This document shows, piece after piece, positions 48,846 to 59,538 of a stretch of DNA of 64,000 nt (position 1 is its first letter; each line of letters begins with the position of its first letter). The stretch is from UBA3839 sp902776985. Lineage in GTDB: Bacteria; Bacteroidota; Bacteroidia; Bacteroidales; Bacteroidaceae. The translations under genes and the position numbers were made by a program. Below the pieces are notes generated by a model, which made no database searches, had not been told where the DNA came from, and saw only the letters and a program-made list of their open reading frames with translations. The DNA is taken from positions 1 to 64,000 of the forward strand of contig CACYSD010000015.1 in assembly GCA_902776985.1 (NCBI GenBank), written 5' to 3'.

Positions 48846-51800
48846 ATGGAAAATCACTGTACAATGATTGGCAGACTCGGTAGTCAGTCACGGCTTAAAG
48901 CTGTGCTTATGACCATCGTCATGCTACTGTTCTGCTGGCCCTATGAGGCTTCGGCATGTGCTCCCGAGGACACATGGCGCTACACAGTTATGCTGGAGGG
49001 TACCAGCCAACTCCGACTGAAGATGCCGCTCTACGACAAGGACGACAACGACTGTTGGATTGTGGATGGTACGGTTTACATTCAGATTGATGGTGAGAGT
49101 ACGAAGGAAACTCTTATCAACTACAAATCTGAACAAGACATCTCCAAGAAAAATAATGCTCCGAAAGTGACCTACTACAGGGGTGTTGACGGAACCATGA
49201 CTCATTACCGCGACCAAAACTACAGTAGTGTGTCGGTGGGAACTACGTCGTCAACTAACCAGTGTCCTATGGTGGACAATCAGTCCTACGCTATTCTGAA
49301 TATATTGTGGGACATCTCTGCCAAGTATCGTGGAAAGAAGGTTGTCATTTCGTGGAGTATTCACCACAATGGTAATTTAACAGAGAAGGACCACTGGATT
49401 AATATCGAATCGTCGACTATATCCATTCCTTCTGCTCCCGATTTGCAGTATCCAATGATTATGGACCCAATCATCTCCTACGAGGCAGGACGTCCTAATC
49501 AGGTGATGGTGCCCTACGTGCTTGCTGCTACAAGCATCACCTCGATGAAGGCTCACTACAGAGAGGTCTATCCGTCTGGATCTACAGACAAGACTGTCAC
49601 TCTGCCTGCTACAACTTCTGATTTCGTCAGAGTTCCTGCTGATGTATGTATCAAGGATTTCTATATTGAAGGAACATATATTGATGCTGAGAACAAAACA
49701 CAGACAACCAGCTCTTCGAAGATAGACTTGCCGATTCTGCACCATCCTAAGAGTTTGTCGGCTGTCATGCAGCCTAACGGAAAGGTGCTTCTCAAATGGA
49801 GAATCAGCGATGTCAATTGGGCAGACCTTTCCACCAGCGACTGTTGGGAAATTCAACGTAATGTCACTGGAGATCCTACCAACGGGCAGTGGACCAGCCT
49901 GGGACAGGTGCTCTATGACGAGACTGCTACTGAGATATCTTTTGAAGACACAGACCTGCTGACATTCTATCAGCAGCAACCGGTTTACTACCGTGTACGT
50001 CGTGTCATCACAGCTATTTGGGACTGGAATATTCAAAGTGGTTATGCCACCACCATGTTGCCTGGAACATTAGCTCTTCCTGGCATCACAGAGGGTACGG
50101 TAAACCGCGATGGCACCTGGAGCGATATATCGCATCCGGTAGTGGTGAAATTCGACGACAATCCTCAGCCTGTCTACGACAACTTCGGCCGTTTCATCCT
50201 TCGCAATGCCCAGGACTGGATTACATTTGCAGCCAAGGTGAACGGAGGTGATACAAAAATCGAGGCGGTTATGGCGTGTGATATAGACTTGGGCGACATT
50301 CAGGACCGCGTCGGCATCAGTTCATCGTGTGCATACTCAGGAATCTTCTCTGGTAACGGACATAAGCTGACTGTAAACTACGACCTGAATGACTATGCCG
50401 CTCCATTCGCTAATCTCGGCGATGGATATATTCTGGATCTTCATGTAGCCGGTACCATCAAGGCGAAGGCTAAGTATGCCGCGGGCTTTGTCGGCAATGT
50501 TGTCGGACATGGCATCATGAGAAACTGCCGCTCGTCGGTAGACATTACAAGCACGGTGAACGGCGATGCCACCAACGGTGGATTGGTGGGTGTGGTAAGC
50601 TCTGGTGGAAATATCGAGATGTATTCCTGCCTCTTCGATGGCAGCCTGCTTGGTAGTAACTGCAATTCCAACAGCGGTTTTGCTGGATGGGTTCAAGGCT
50701 CGATAACCATGGGAAACTGTCTGTTTGCTCCGCAGAAGCTTGCTACCCAGACTGCAAGTTGCGCTACTTTCTCCCGCAACAAGGCTGATGGAGACACGAG
50801 CTACTACACCGTAGCCTACGGCACAGTTCAGGGAAAATCGGCTGAAGGAATGACGGCAGAGGCGTTGAAGAATGCTCTGGGTGAAAACTGGGAAGTGGCT
50901 GACGGAGCTGTAGTGCCTGTCAAGAACACTGGGGCTATTTCAGTCTCTAATTACAATTACGACGCAAATAAATACCTCGTTCTGCGCGATTCGACCGACT
51001 GGGAAACATTTGTGCGACTCGTAAAGGAAGCCAACGGCGAGAAGGATGTCAATGCCATCATGGCTGCTGATATCTCCACTTCTGTCGCTGTAGGTCAGCA
51101 GGATGATGTGCCATTCCGTGGAACTTTCAACGGTAACGGACACACTCTGACCGTGAATATCGACGGTGGTCTGACTCCATATACGGCGCCGTTTGTCAAA
51201 GTCGCAAATTGTACTATCCAGAATCTGCGTGTCTGCGGTTATGTCAATGGTGGAATCCATTCAGCTGGACTTATTGGACACCTTATGCCGAAAGATGTAA
51301 CTGCAAAGGTTTACAATTGCCACATCTCGACTAATGTGACGGGATCGGGCGATGACTACAATGCTCCGCACCAGGGTGGTATCATAGGTCACGGACACAG
51401 TTCCAAATGCGACGTGCAACACTGTCTGTTCGATGGTGTCATCACCGCCAACAACGCCACAAACAAAAACATGGACGGCAGCTGGGTTGGTGCACTGGTC
51501 GGATGGGAAGACGGTGGCACAAGCAACTATGTGGAATACAACCTGGAAATGGGTTCGTATATCAACTATGAACACAACGCTACCTGTGCCAATGCCAAGA
51601 ACAACGGACATGCATGGGGTAGCGCTCACAACTATAATTCACACAACTGGGGAGAGTCCAACAAAGTCGAGGGAATGACGCCCGACCAGCTTGCCACTGC
51701 TCTTGGTGATCAGTGGAACGTGGTGGGAGGAAGCGTGCTTCCTATCATGACCATTTCCAATGACAATCTCTATCAGACTCTCATCTGGGACGACCGTGCC

Positions 51801-54800
51801 AAGGTGGTTCTCACTATTAAGAAATATGCAGGAACCGAGGAACGCTACGTTGAGACTCGCGACATCACCAGTGAAGAACGTAAAAACGGGAAGCTTAGCG
51901 TTGATTTGAACACGTCGTGTGTTGACCACGAGTTCTTCATGTCAGTAGAACAGAGCGAATCCACATTGCCTTTGGCTGTTCAGGGATACCAATATCTGAC
52001 CAAGACAGATGAAGGTGAGAATGCTATCTACAAGTTCGACAACAATGTATTGCTGGGTGAGGCAAAGGCTGACACTCTGCAAAGCTCTGTTTCCCTCTCT
52101 TGGGAATGTACCCGCGGACTTGCCGACTACTACCGCATCTCTCGCTACGACAAGATGAAACCCGATGAAGTTGAAGTGCTGGAGGAGGAATATACTGAGA
52201 TGGCTTATATCGACCGCACAGTTCGTCCGCAGCACAACTATACATATATTATAGAAGGTGTGACTCAGTGTGAGGGTGAGAACATAAGCAGGACTACAGT
52301 TGACGGCTGTTGTGTTCCTACAGGTATGGTACGCGGATATGTACGTCTTGCCAACGGAGTGGGACTGCCTAACTACACAGTAACTGCTACACCGTCGGAT
52401 GACATTGTAGGTGGTGAGATACTCACCTGTGAGACCGACAGCACCGGATTCTTCGAAATCGGTGGACTCATTTACCAGAAGTATGGTGAATACTCTCTGA
52501 CTGTGTCCGATCCGAGCAGGGAGGCTAAGTTCGACCCACAAATCGTCACATTCGACGAGGATGTGAACTTGCAATCCAATGTAGTATTCACTCAGACAAA
52601 CTATTATCTCTTCTCCGGTTATGTTCTCTACGAAGGAAGTAGCATACCTGTTTCAGGTGTTCGCTTCCTGCGCGACGGAGTAGAGGTTGTGAACTCTTCC
52701 GGAAAACCGGTTACAACAAACAACCAGGGTGCCTTCGAGGTAAGTATTCCTCAGGGTAGCCACCAGATTCAGATTGTAAAGGACGGTCACGTCTTCCAGA
52801 ACAATGGTTACTACATAACCGAAGGCGCACTGCCAGACTCTACTTGGCACAACTGGCAGAAGAACGTCAGCGGTGTCTATCTGTGGGACAACACCAAGGT
52901 TAACCTGCAGGGACGTGTTGTCGGTGGTAATGATCAGGGACTTCTGCCTCTTGGCAAGTCACTCTCAAAGAATAACCTGGGTGACGACATCACCATTGTT
53001 ATGCAACTCGAAGGTGACAACACATCTTGGATTGTACGCGACCAGCTCAACAGCTCTGTTACCGAACGTCACACTGAAGTTGTTCACGGTGTCAGCGACA
53101 CTACAACTGTGGATGAATACCGCCACCGCATCGTTGTACATCCTGACGTGAAGACTGGTGAGTACTGCGTGCCGATGTATCCGGTGAAGTTCAAAGTCAC
53201 AGAAATCTATGCCGAAGGTTATTCAACCCTCTTCCAGACAGGTATGGTCAGCGAAACCGTTGACTTGAACAACTATGCCAACGGCGACACTGCTGTCTAC
53301 TCACGCATCTTCCATGCACAGCCAACTCTCGACATCTGGCAGTTCAACGGTACTCAGGACCGCTACTATGGTCTTAAGCAATATACTGCAATGGACAATG
53401 CCGGCATACGCGACACCGTGATGCTGTGGCGTCCGGACGATAAAGGTGGCACATACACTCTCGGCTACCCTGTATTTATGGCTGATGCGTCTGTGCCTAT
53501 GGTTCTCTCAGCTCGTGAGGAATACCGCTACAACAATGAGGCATTCGGCACACTCGACGTCGTTCAGCTCGACGGCGGTCGTGTGATTGTTGGAAACGGA
53601 CTGGTAGGCTACGATCAGACCGATGAGGTGGAACTCGACAGCGTGGGTCAGGGCACATATGTCTTCACTCCGAAGAACCTCACCTTCATGCTTGAAGACC
53701 AGATGGCTCTGCGTACACTGAAGTTCACTCTCGAATACGACGGCAGCTTCTACGACATCAAGCCGATTGAAGCCTACGTGATGGCTGTACAGGCCAAACC
53801 GCAAGGACGCCGCGTCATTGCCGGACAAAATGTACACCTTGTTGACATCCTGCGCGACCCACCAGGAGCGGGCAGCTCGGCATACATAGCAAAAGGCTCG
53901 AAGATGAGCTATAGCTACTCTGCTGACTACTTTGTGCAGATGGGTGTAAGAATCACCACAGGAATCGGTGGAGGAGCAGACTTCTACACCGGTGCATGGG
54001 GTGGAGTAGGAGCAGGTTCCGTTGCCGGAACAATCTCGTCGAGCGACAACTACTTGTCTTTGACCTGCGACCTTGCCACTACCAATTATCGTGACTGGAA
54101 CTACGAATATGAGTTCACTACCAACGATAAGATTTCCACAAGCAGCAATGTCAACGAAGTGGGTATGAACTCCGACGTGTATATCGGTATGACCGACAAC
54201 ATCATCGTGGAGGATGCCGTGGCAGTACGTGCTGTGAACAGCGAGGCTCTGGCGCGTCTGCGTCCGGGCTTGGGCGGAAAGACTACTGTCAACGGACATG
54301 AATTCAATGTGACTGGTACAGCCAAAGTGCTGGCACGTGGTTGGGATGCTGTAGCCAACGACTCTGTGTATCTTGTACGCGACGAGGTGATGCAGATGTA
54401 TTCTAAAGTTAATTCTACTTTTGTACATTCACAGAAGTATATTTTAGATGAACTTATTCCTTCACTCGTTCGCACTCGTAATGCCTTGTTGCTGGACTCA
54501 ACCACTACAAGCACTTATGCGCAGGCTATGGCGGATAAGTTGAAGAGACCGGTGTATGTGAGCAAGGTGGCTCCAGAGAGCGAGTTCTTCGCTCTCTCCG
54601 ATGAGTATTACACTACTTATAACCCTTCGAACGACACTGAACAATATACTGACTCCATCATGTCGCTCAACAATCTGATTTACACCTGGGCTGGATTCAT
54701 CGCTGCCAATGAGAAGGAAAAGATTCAGGCGCACGATCTGGTTAATGTGTATGACTTCGACGGTCGTTCGGATGTGAATTACAGTGAATCGTTCTCTACT

Positions 54801-57800
54801 ACCGAGGGACTGCACCGCTACTGGAAACTGCCGATAAACTTCAGCTTAGGTGGCGACGGTGTGGGTAAGAGTACTTCAAACAGCTCGTCTGTGCAGTCGA
54901 ATACGGATTTCTCTTCGGAAGACGCATCGGGAACGGTGGTCAGCTTCAAGGTGGGAGGTGCGAAGTTCAGCATCAGGGTTTCGCCTCTGGTGGGCGCGGA
55001 CTTCAACTACAAGGACGGAAAGAGCAACACCTACACCAAGGAGACAGGTTTCAACCTGTCGTGCGCCCGTCAGTCCAACCTCTCGGTGGCTGTTTACAAG
55101 ACTCCTGAAATCAGTGCCGACAGCATTGAGGCTCTCGCTGCACTGGGCGAAATCGGAGTCTTCTACAAGCATGTGGAGGATAATCTGAAAAATATCTATA
55201 AGGGAGTGTTTGAAGGCGGACTGTCAACCAGCTTCATCTCATCGCTGAGAGAAGTGCCAAGATACAGGAATTTCGTGTTCCGCACTCTGGGCGGTGCTAC
55301 GTGCAGCCCATGGGAGGAGGAACGACGCACTCTGTTCTACAACAAGGGCACGCTGCTCGACTATGGTACTGAGCAAATCAACAAACTGCGTATCTGGGCT
55401 AAGGAACCGAGCGTGTCGAATGTGCCTTACGGCGAACCGGCACGATTCACCATCTATCTCGTCAACGAGAGCGACATGCCTGACCGCATTTCCCATAAAT
55501 TCAATGTATATTCCGAAACGGGAATGAATCCGAAGGGTGCTAAGATATTCATCGACGGTGCTCCTCTGACAACATCCGGCATAGAGGTATGGCTGGAGGC
55601 TAACGAAGTGGTTGAGAAGCAGGTTGAGGTCTATGCTGGTGCTGAATACGACTACGAAGACCTGGGCATCTCCCTCTTCGACGAGGAAGACTACAGTCAT
55701 ATCTACAGCGTGAATCTCTCCGCTCACTACGTGCCTGCTGCCGGTGCTATCAATATCTCCAAGCCTGGTGACAAGTGGGTAGTTAACACTGAGTCTGCCT
55801 ACGACGAGGAAAAGGAAGCATACTATCTGCCTGTTCATATCGACGGCTTCGACGTGAACTTCCGCAATTTCGACCACATCGAACTGCAGTACAAGCTCTC
55901 GAACCAAGGCGACAAGGACTGGGTGAACATCTGCTCTTACTACCGCAACAACGAGGAGGGCGAGGCTCTGATGGCTCTTGCCTCGGGTGAGAAACAGCTG
56001 ATGGAGCACGACGGCTACATCGACGCCTTCTTCTACGGCGAGACCGACCCGATCGAGCAGACCTACGACATCCGTGCCGTCACCTTCTGCCGCCACGGAA
56101 ACGGCTACCTGACCCGTTCATCCAACATACTTACAGGAATCAAGGACACTCGCCGTCCGCAGATATTCGGCACACCACAGCCTACGGATGGAATCCTCGG
56201 CATCGGTGACGACATCGTTCTCCGATTCTCCGAACAGATTGCAGGCAACTACCTGTCGGCTGTCAATAACTTCCAGGTGGTGGGACAGACCAACTCAAGC
56301 AACATCTCACTCTCGTCATCACTCAGATTCAACGGCAAAGACGTGGCAGTGTCACAGGCACCTCGCAACCTCGACGGACGTTCGTTCACTGTGGACGTGA
56401 TGCTCAACCCTGAGCACAATGGCAAGGGTATGACCATCCTGTCTCACGGAACTGAAACTCATGCGCTGGAACTCGGACTCACTGCCGACCACCGACTCAC
56501 AGCCGCTATCCAGTACAACGACACCCTGCCAGCTGCCGTGTTCACTGCCGACGAACCTTGCACGTTCGACGGAATGAGAGAAGTATTCTTCCTCTTCGAC
56601 ACCGACATCGATGAAGGTACTACCAATGTTTCCTTCTACGACGGCAATACCAATGTGGGTTCATTTACTTATCCTAACGTATATCAAGGTACAGGCAACA
56701 TCGTCCTCGGTAGGTCGGTTTACGAACTGCTGGAAGGCTATGAGCCATACACCGGTGATATGCTTGAATACCGACTCTGGAACCACGCACTTGCCACTGA
56801 AGAGATGAGCAACTATAGCCAGAAGAAACTGACTGGTTATGAACTGGGACTTCTCGACAACTATCCTCTCAGCGAGGGTAAGGGCGACTATAGCTACAAC
56901 CGCACATCTGGAGGCAGTGACCTGCTGCTCGTTGGAACTTCGTGGAAGATGCCTGACGGAATAGGCATGAAACTCGACGGCTCGAAGGGCTTCCGCCTCA
57001 ACAGCGCACAGTTCAACCGCTATGACCATCAGGACTACACCATGATGTTCTGGTTCCGCACCAAGGATGCTAACGGTACTCTCTTCTCGAATGGTCCTGC
57101 AACTACAGAACTGGGTGCTAAGTCACACTTCAACTTCGCCGTTGCTGACAGCGTGCTTGTTGTCAACCTGAGCGGACTGAAACTGAAGACCAATGCCCAC
57201 GCCAACGACGGCAAGTGGCACCATGTGGCTCTGACGGTTAACCGTGCACGCAACGTGGGTTGTCTGTACTTCGACAACAGCCTGACTAAGACATTCGCAG
57301 TCGATACACTCGGTGGAATCAGCGGCAATCTGCTTGCTGCCGGTGCCACATATCTCGATGCGAACACAGTGGAAAATGCCATCACCGGTAATATCGACGA
57401 AATCGGTATGTACGAAATGGCACTGACACCGAAGGGCATAAAGAACTTCTCTGCTATTACTCCTTCAGGTGAGGAGAAGGGACTGCTGGCTTATGTGAAC
57501 TTCTCTAAGAACGAACGCCAGATGAGCAACGAAATCAAACTCGTTCCTTCTGGATTGAGCCTGCGCCGCTACAAGGACACAACCACAGGAGAATTCACTT
57601 CTCAGTGCGACACGATTGTGGCTGAGGCAGATGTGATGCGACTCTACGACACAGATGACTTCGCACCAATGCACGACACCCAGACTCTGGAAAACATCAA
57701 GTTCTCCTACGTGGCTGACGGTAAAGACCTGCTCGTCAACCTCGACGTGCCAGACGCAAACATCGAGAAGACCAATGTCTATGTCGTGGTCAACGACGTG

Positions 57801-59429
57801 GCAGATATGCAGGGCAACGTCATGGCTTCGCCTGTGGTTCTCGATCTCTATATCTATCGCAATCCTCTGCGCTGGTCCGACAAGCGCAAGCGTCTTACAG
57901 CCAATTATGGTGAAGCGCAGACCTTCGAGGCTACGGTCAAGAACCTGAGTGGAAAGACCCGCAACTTCACTCTGCAGGGACTGCCTTTGTGGATGACTGC
58001 TTCTATGACCAGCGGCTCGGTTGCTGCTTTGGACGAAGAGGTAATCACCTTCACCATCTCTCCTTATACTAATATAGGAGACTACGAGGAAGTGGTTTAT
58101 CTGGTAGGTGAGGACGACATGACTGAGCCTCTGCCAATCACCCTGAAGGTACGCGGCACTGCTCCTGAATGGGCTGTTGACGAAGACCTGCTCCACACCA
58201 ATATCACCATGAACCTCATCGGTCAGGTGAAGGTTAAGGGTAAGATTGCCAACGACTCCGACGATATGCTGGCAGTGTTCAACGAAGACCACCGTCTGCT
58301 TGGCGTAACTCACCTCGTTGCCGATGTCAATAACGGAGCAAACGACGGACTTGCTTATCTCAACATCTACAATAACAACTACTCTGAAATTGATTTGTAC
58401 TTCGAGTTCTACGATGCTTCTACCGGTATCATCCGTAAGGTTCTGCCTGACAGAACAGTCAAGTTTAAGCACGACACAGTTATCGGAAAGACAACCGATC
58501 CTGTGATATTCGCAGCCAACAAGGGTGTGGTGCAGGCAATTCAGTTGCAAAAGGGATGGAACTGGGTATCGTTCAATATCGAACCTCCAACAAGCACAGT
58601 CAAGAGCCTGCTCAACAGTGCTACCAAGTGGGAAGTGGGCGACGCACTCGAGGCTGAACGCTCCGACGGCACATACAGCTTGCTGAGCTACAAGGCTTCG
58701 CCAAATCCTTACGACCCCAACACTCCAATCTATGCTTGGGACTGCGCCGATTCGCTCATCACTATCGATGCAGCTAAGATGTACCGCTTCTATTCCAACA
58801 GCAGCAAGATTGGCTACGTTTCCGGATTCACTACCAACGATGCAATCACAGTGAAGAAGGGTTGGAACCGCATCGGATTCATCTCCGAATTCAACCTTCC
58901 TGTTGGTACTGCTCTCGCACAATATACCGAGAAGGCTTCTGATGGTGACATCATCAAGAGTCAGAGCGAGTTTGCCATGCTCTCAGTCGATGCACTGGGC
59001 AACAAGCAGTGGAAGGGTTCTCTGGAATACATGCGAGTAGGCGAGGGTTATATGCTGAAGCGCAATCTGGACGATGAAGTCACATTCAACTATCCTGTTT
59101 ACTTCTACGATTCCCGTTACAATAGCACTGCTTCTGCCCGTCGCCGCATGCCTGCATTCCAGAACGTGAGTGGATCAAGCATGACTGTAGTGGCTGTGGC
59201 AGAAGGTGTGGATGTAATGCCGGGCGACCGCCTCACCGTTTACAACGGAGCAGAAGTCTGCGGCATTGCCGAAGCCGATGCAGATGGAGTATTCTACCTC
59301 AATGTAGGTGAAGTGTCCTACAGCAATCAGCTTCCTCGCTGCCGACAATCTCTACGGCGACGGCTGGTACACAGTAAGCGGTATCAAGCTCAGCGGCAAA
59401 CCATCCCTCCGCGGAGTATATATACATAA
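48846..59429 (+). CDS. Giant multidomain surface protein (3,527 aa in this frame), C-terminus frameshifted
   Basis: A signal peptide ends near ACAPEDTWR. Approximate domains: GLUG-type beta-helix segments at 455-600 and 715-905 (GNGHKLTVNY, GNGHTLTVNI with GGxxG(L/H)(V/I)G); fibronectin-like at about 1073; two carboxypeptidase-regulatory-like domains at 1160-1240 and 1255-1330 (VRGYVRLANGVGLPNYTV, FSGYVLYEGSSIPVSGVRF); an Ig/Big_5-like domain near 2440; two LamG/concanavalin-like domains at 2498-2650 and 2705-2868 (DGKWHHVALTVNRAR). Near 3108-3215 there is a domain like that in the next gene. The frame ends without a sorting signal. The +1 frame from 59326 to 59454 encodes DGWYTVSGIKLSGKPSLRGV then YIHNGQKITIK, a perfect type IX signal. 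Probably an adhesin or surface scaffold. Confidence 0.85.
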   Translation: MENHCTMIGRLGSQSRLKAVLMTIVMLLFCWPYEASACAPEDTWRYTVMLEGTSQLRLKMPLYDKDDNDCWIVDGTVYIQIDGESTKETLINYKSEQDISKKNNAPKVTYYRGVDGTMTHYRDQNYSSVSVGTTSSTNQCPMVDNQSYAILNILWDISAKYRGKKVVISWSIHHNGNLTEKDHWINIESSTISIPSAPDLQYPMIMDPIISYEAGRPNQVMVPYVLAATSITSMKAHYREVYPSGSTDKTVTLPATTSDFVRVPADVCIKDFYIEGTYIDAENKTQTTSSSKIDLPILHHPKSLSAVMQPNGKVLLKWRISDVNWADLSTSDCWEIQRNVTGDPTNGQWTSLGQVLYDETATEISFEDTDLLTFYQQQPVYYRVRRVITAIWDWNIQSGYATTMLPGTLALPGITEGTVNRDGTWSDISHPVVVKFDDNPQPVYDNFGRFILRNAQDWITFAAKVNGGDTKIEAVMACDIDLGDIQDRVGISSSCAYSGIFSGNGHKLTVNYDLNDYAAPFANLGDGYILDLHVAGTIKAKAKYAAGFVGNVVGHGIMRNCRSSVDITSTVNGDATNGGLVGVVSSGGNIEMYSCLFDGSLLGSNCNSNSGFAGWVQGSITMGNCLFAPQKLATQTASCATFSRNKADGDTSYYTVAYGTVQGKSAEGMTAEALKNALGENWEVADGAVVPVKNTGAISVSNYNYDANKYLVLRDSTDWETFVRLVKEANGEKDVNAIMAADISTSVAVGQQDDVPFRGTFNGNGHTLTVNIDGGLTPYTAPFVKVANCTIQNLRVCGYVNGGIHSAGLIGHLMPKDVTAKVYNCHISTNVTGSGDDYNAPHQGGIIGHGHSSKCDVQHCLFDGVITANNATNKNMDGSWVGALVGWEDGGTSNYVEYNLEMGSYINYEHNATCANAKNNGHAWGSAHNYNSHNWGESNKVEGMTPDQLATALGDQWNVVGGSVLPIMTISNDNLYQTLIWDDRAKVVLTIKKYAGTEERYVETRDITSEERKNGKLSVDLNTSCVDHEFFMSVEQSESTLPLAVQGYQYLTKTDEGENAIYKFDNNVLLGEAKADTLQSSVSLSWECTRGLADYYRISRYDKMKPDEVEVLEEEYTEMAYIDRTVRPQHNYTYIIEGVTQCEGENISRTTVDGCCVPTGMVRGYVRLANGVGLPNYTVTATPSDDIVGGEILTCETDSTGFFEIGGLIYQKYGEYSLTVSDPSREAKFDPQIVTFDEDVNLQSNVVFTQTNYYLFSGYVLYEGSSIPVSGVRFLRDGVEVVNSSGKPVTTNNQGAFEVSIPQGSHQIQIVKDGHVFQNNGYYITEGALPDSTWHNWQKNVSGVYLWDNTKVNLQGRVVGGNDQGLLPLGKSLSKNNLGDDITIVMQLEGDNTSWIVRDQLNSSVTERHTEVVHGVSDTTTVDEYRHRIVVHPDVKTGEYCVPMYPVKFKVTEIYAEGYSTLFQTGMVSETVDLNNYANGDTAVYSRIFHAQPTLDIWQFNGTQDRYYGLKQYTAMDNAGIRDTVMLWRPDDKGGTYTLGYPVFMADASVPMVLSAREEYRYNNEAFGTLDVVQLDGGRVIVGNGLVGYDQTDEVELDSVGQGTYVFTPKNLTFMLEDQMALRTLKFTLEYDGSFYDIKPIEAYVMAVQAKPQGRRVIAGQNVHLVDILRDPPGAGSSAYIAKGSKMSYSYSADYFVQMGVRITTGIGGGADFYTGAWGGVGAGSVAGTISSSDNYLSLTCDLATTNYRDWNYEYEFTTNDKISTSSNVNEVGMNSDVYIGMTDNIIVEDAVAVRAVNSEALARLRPGLGGKTTVNGHEFNVTGTAKVLARGWDAVANDSVYLVRDEVMQMYSKVNSTFVHSQKYILDELIPSLVRTRNALLLDSTTTSTYAQAMADKLKRPVYVSKVAPESEFFALSDEYYTTYNPSNDTEQYTDSIMSLNNLIYTWAGFIAANEKEKIQAHDLVNVYDFDGRSDVNYSESFSTTEGLHRYWKLPINFSLGGDGVGKSTSNSSSVQSNTDFSSEDASGTVVSFKVGGAKFSIRVSPLVGADFNYKDGKSNTYTKETGFNLSCARQSNLSVAVYKTPEISADSIEALAALGEIGVFYKHVEDNLKNIYKGVFEGGLSTSFISSLREVPRYRNFVFRTLGGATCSPWEEERRTLFYNKGTLLDYGTEQINKLRIWAKEPSVSNVPYGEPARFTIYLVNESDMPDRISHKFNVYSETGMNPKGAKIFIDGAPLTTSGIEVWLEANEVVEKQVEVYAGAEYDYEDLGISLFDEEDYSHIYSVNLSAHYVPAAGAINISKPGDKWVVNTESAYDEEKEAYYLPVHIDGFDVNFRNFDHIELQYKLSNQGDKDWVNICSYYRNNEEGEALMALASGEKQLMEHDGYIDAFFYGETDPIEQTYDIRAVTFCRHGNGYLTRSSNILTGIKDTRRPQIFGTPQPTDGILGIGDDIVLRFSEQIAGNYLSAVNNFQVVGQTNSSNISLSSSLRFNGKDVAVSQAPRNLDGRSFTVDVMLNPEHNGKGMTILSHGTETHALELGLTADHRLTAAIQYNDTLPAAVFTADEPCTFDGMREVFFLFDTDIDEGTTNVSFYDGNTNVGSFTYPNVYQGTGNIVLGRSVYELLEGYEPYTGDMLEYRLWNHALATEEMSNYSQKKLTGYELGLLDNYPLSEGKGDYSYNRTSGGSDLLLVGTSWKMPDGIGMKLDGSKGFRLNSAQFNRYDHQDYTMMFWFRTKDANGTLFSNGPATTELGAKSHFNFAVADSVLVVNLSGLKLKTNAHANDGKWHHVALTVNRARNVGCLYFDNSLTKTFAVDTLGGISGNLLAAGATYLDANTVENAITGNIDEIGMYEMALTPKGIKNFSAITPSGEEKGLLAYVNFSKNERQMSNEIKLVPSGLSLRRYKDTTTGEFTSQCDTIVAEADVMRLYDTDDFAPMHDTQTLENIKFSYVADGKDLLVNLDVPDANIEKTNVYVVVNDVADMQGNVMASPVVLDLYIYRNPLRWSDKRKRLTANYGEAQTFEATVKNLSGKTRNFTLQGLPLWMTASMTSGSVAALDEEVITFTISPYTNIGDYEEVVYLVGEDDMTEPLPITLKVRGTAPEWAVDEDLLHTNITMNLIGQVKVKGKIANDSDDMLAVFNEDHRLLGVTHLVADVNNGANDGLAYLNIYNNNYSEIDLYFEFYDASTGIIRKVLPDRTVKFKHDTVIGKTTDPVIFAANKGVVQAIQLQKGWNWVSFNIEPPTSTVKSLLNSATKWEVGDALEAERSDGTYSLLSYKASPNPYDPNTPIYAWDCADSLITIDAAKMYRFYSNSSKIGYVSGFTTNDAITVKKGWNRIGFISEFNLPVGTALAQYTEKASDGDIIKSQSEFAMLSVDALGNKQWKGSLEYMRVGEGYMLKRNLDDEVTFNYPVYFYDSRYNSTASARRRMPAFQNVSGSSMTVVAVAEGVDVMPGDRLTVYNGAEVCGIAEADADGVFYLNVGEVSYSNQLPRCRQSLRRRLVHSKRYQAQRQTIPPRSIYT

Positions 59430-59454
59430 TGGACAGAAAATAACAATTAAGTAA
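59326..59454 (+). pseudogene. Out-of-frame type IX sorting signal of the giant protein
   Basis: In the frame one base on from the giant gene, the DNA reads ISFLAADNLYGDGWYTVSGI then KLSGKPSLRGVYIHNGQKI then TIK and TAA (59452-59454). It parallels the in-frame end of the gene at 60039-61577 (YDLSGRKL...GLYIHNGRKVIIK). A one-base change between about 59310 and 59330 would rejoin it. It is either a real frameshift or a sequencing error; no homopolymer is present there. Confidence 0.75.
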
Positions 59455-59460
59455 AAAAAG

Positions 59461-59515
59461 AAGACCCTCCCCCGACCCCTTCCCAAGGGAGGGGGGAGCC
59501 TTCGGAGGAGGATTT
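59461..59515. repeat. GC-rich palindromic repeat between surface genes
   Basis: CCCTCCCCCGACCCCTTCCC then AAGGGAGGGGGGAG forms a strong hairpin 7 bases past the true end of the giant gene. It is related to 24680-24707 and 28558-28585 and may act as a partial terminator. Confidence 0.6.
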
Positions 59516-59538
59516 TCCTGAACATAATAATTATAATT

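Noticed and set aside
50200..51600. Repetitive GNGH/GGxxG sequences suspected as a CRISPR or DNA repeat array
   Set aside because: The repetition is at protein level (GLUG motifs) with varied codons and no regular spacer-repeat spacing.
57465..58922. 485-codon open frame opposite the giant surface gene
   Set aside because: The sense strand has coherent LamG and beta-sandwich domains; the antisense translation has none.
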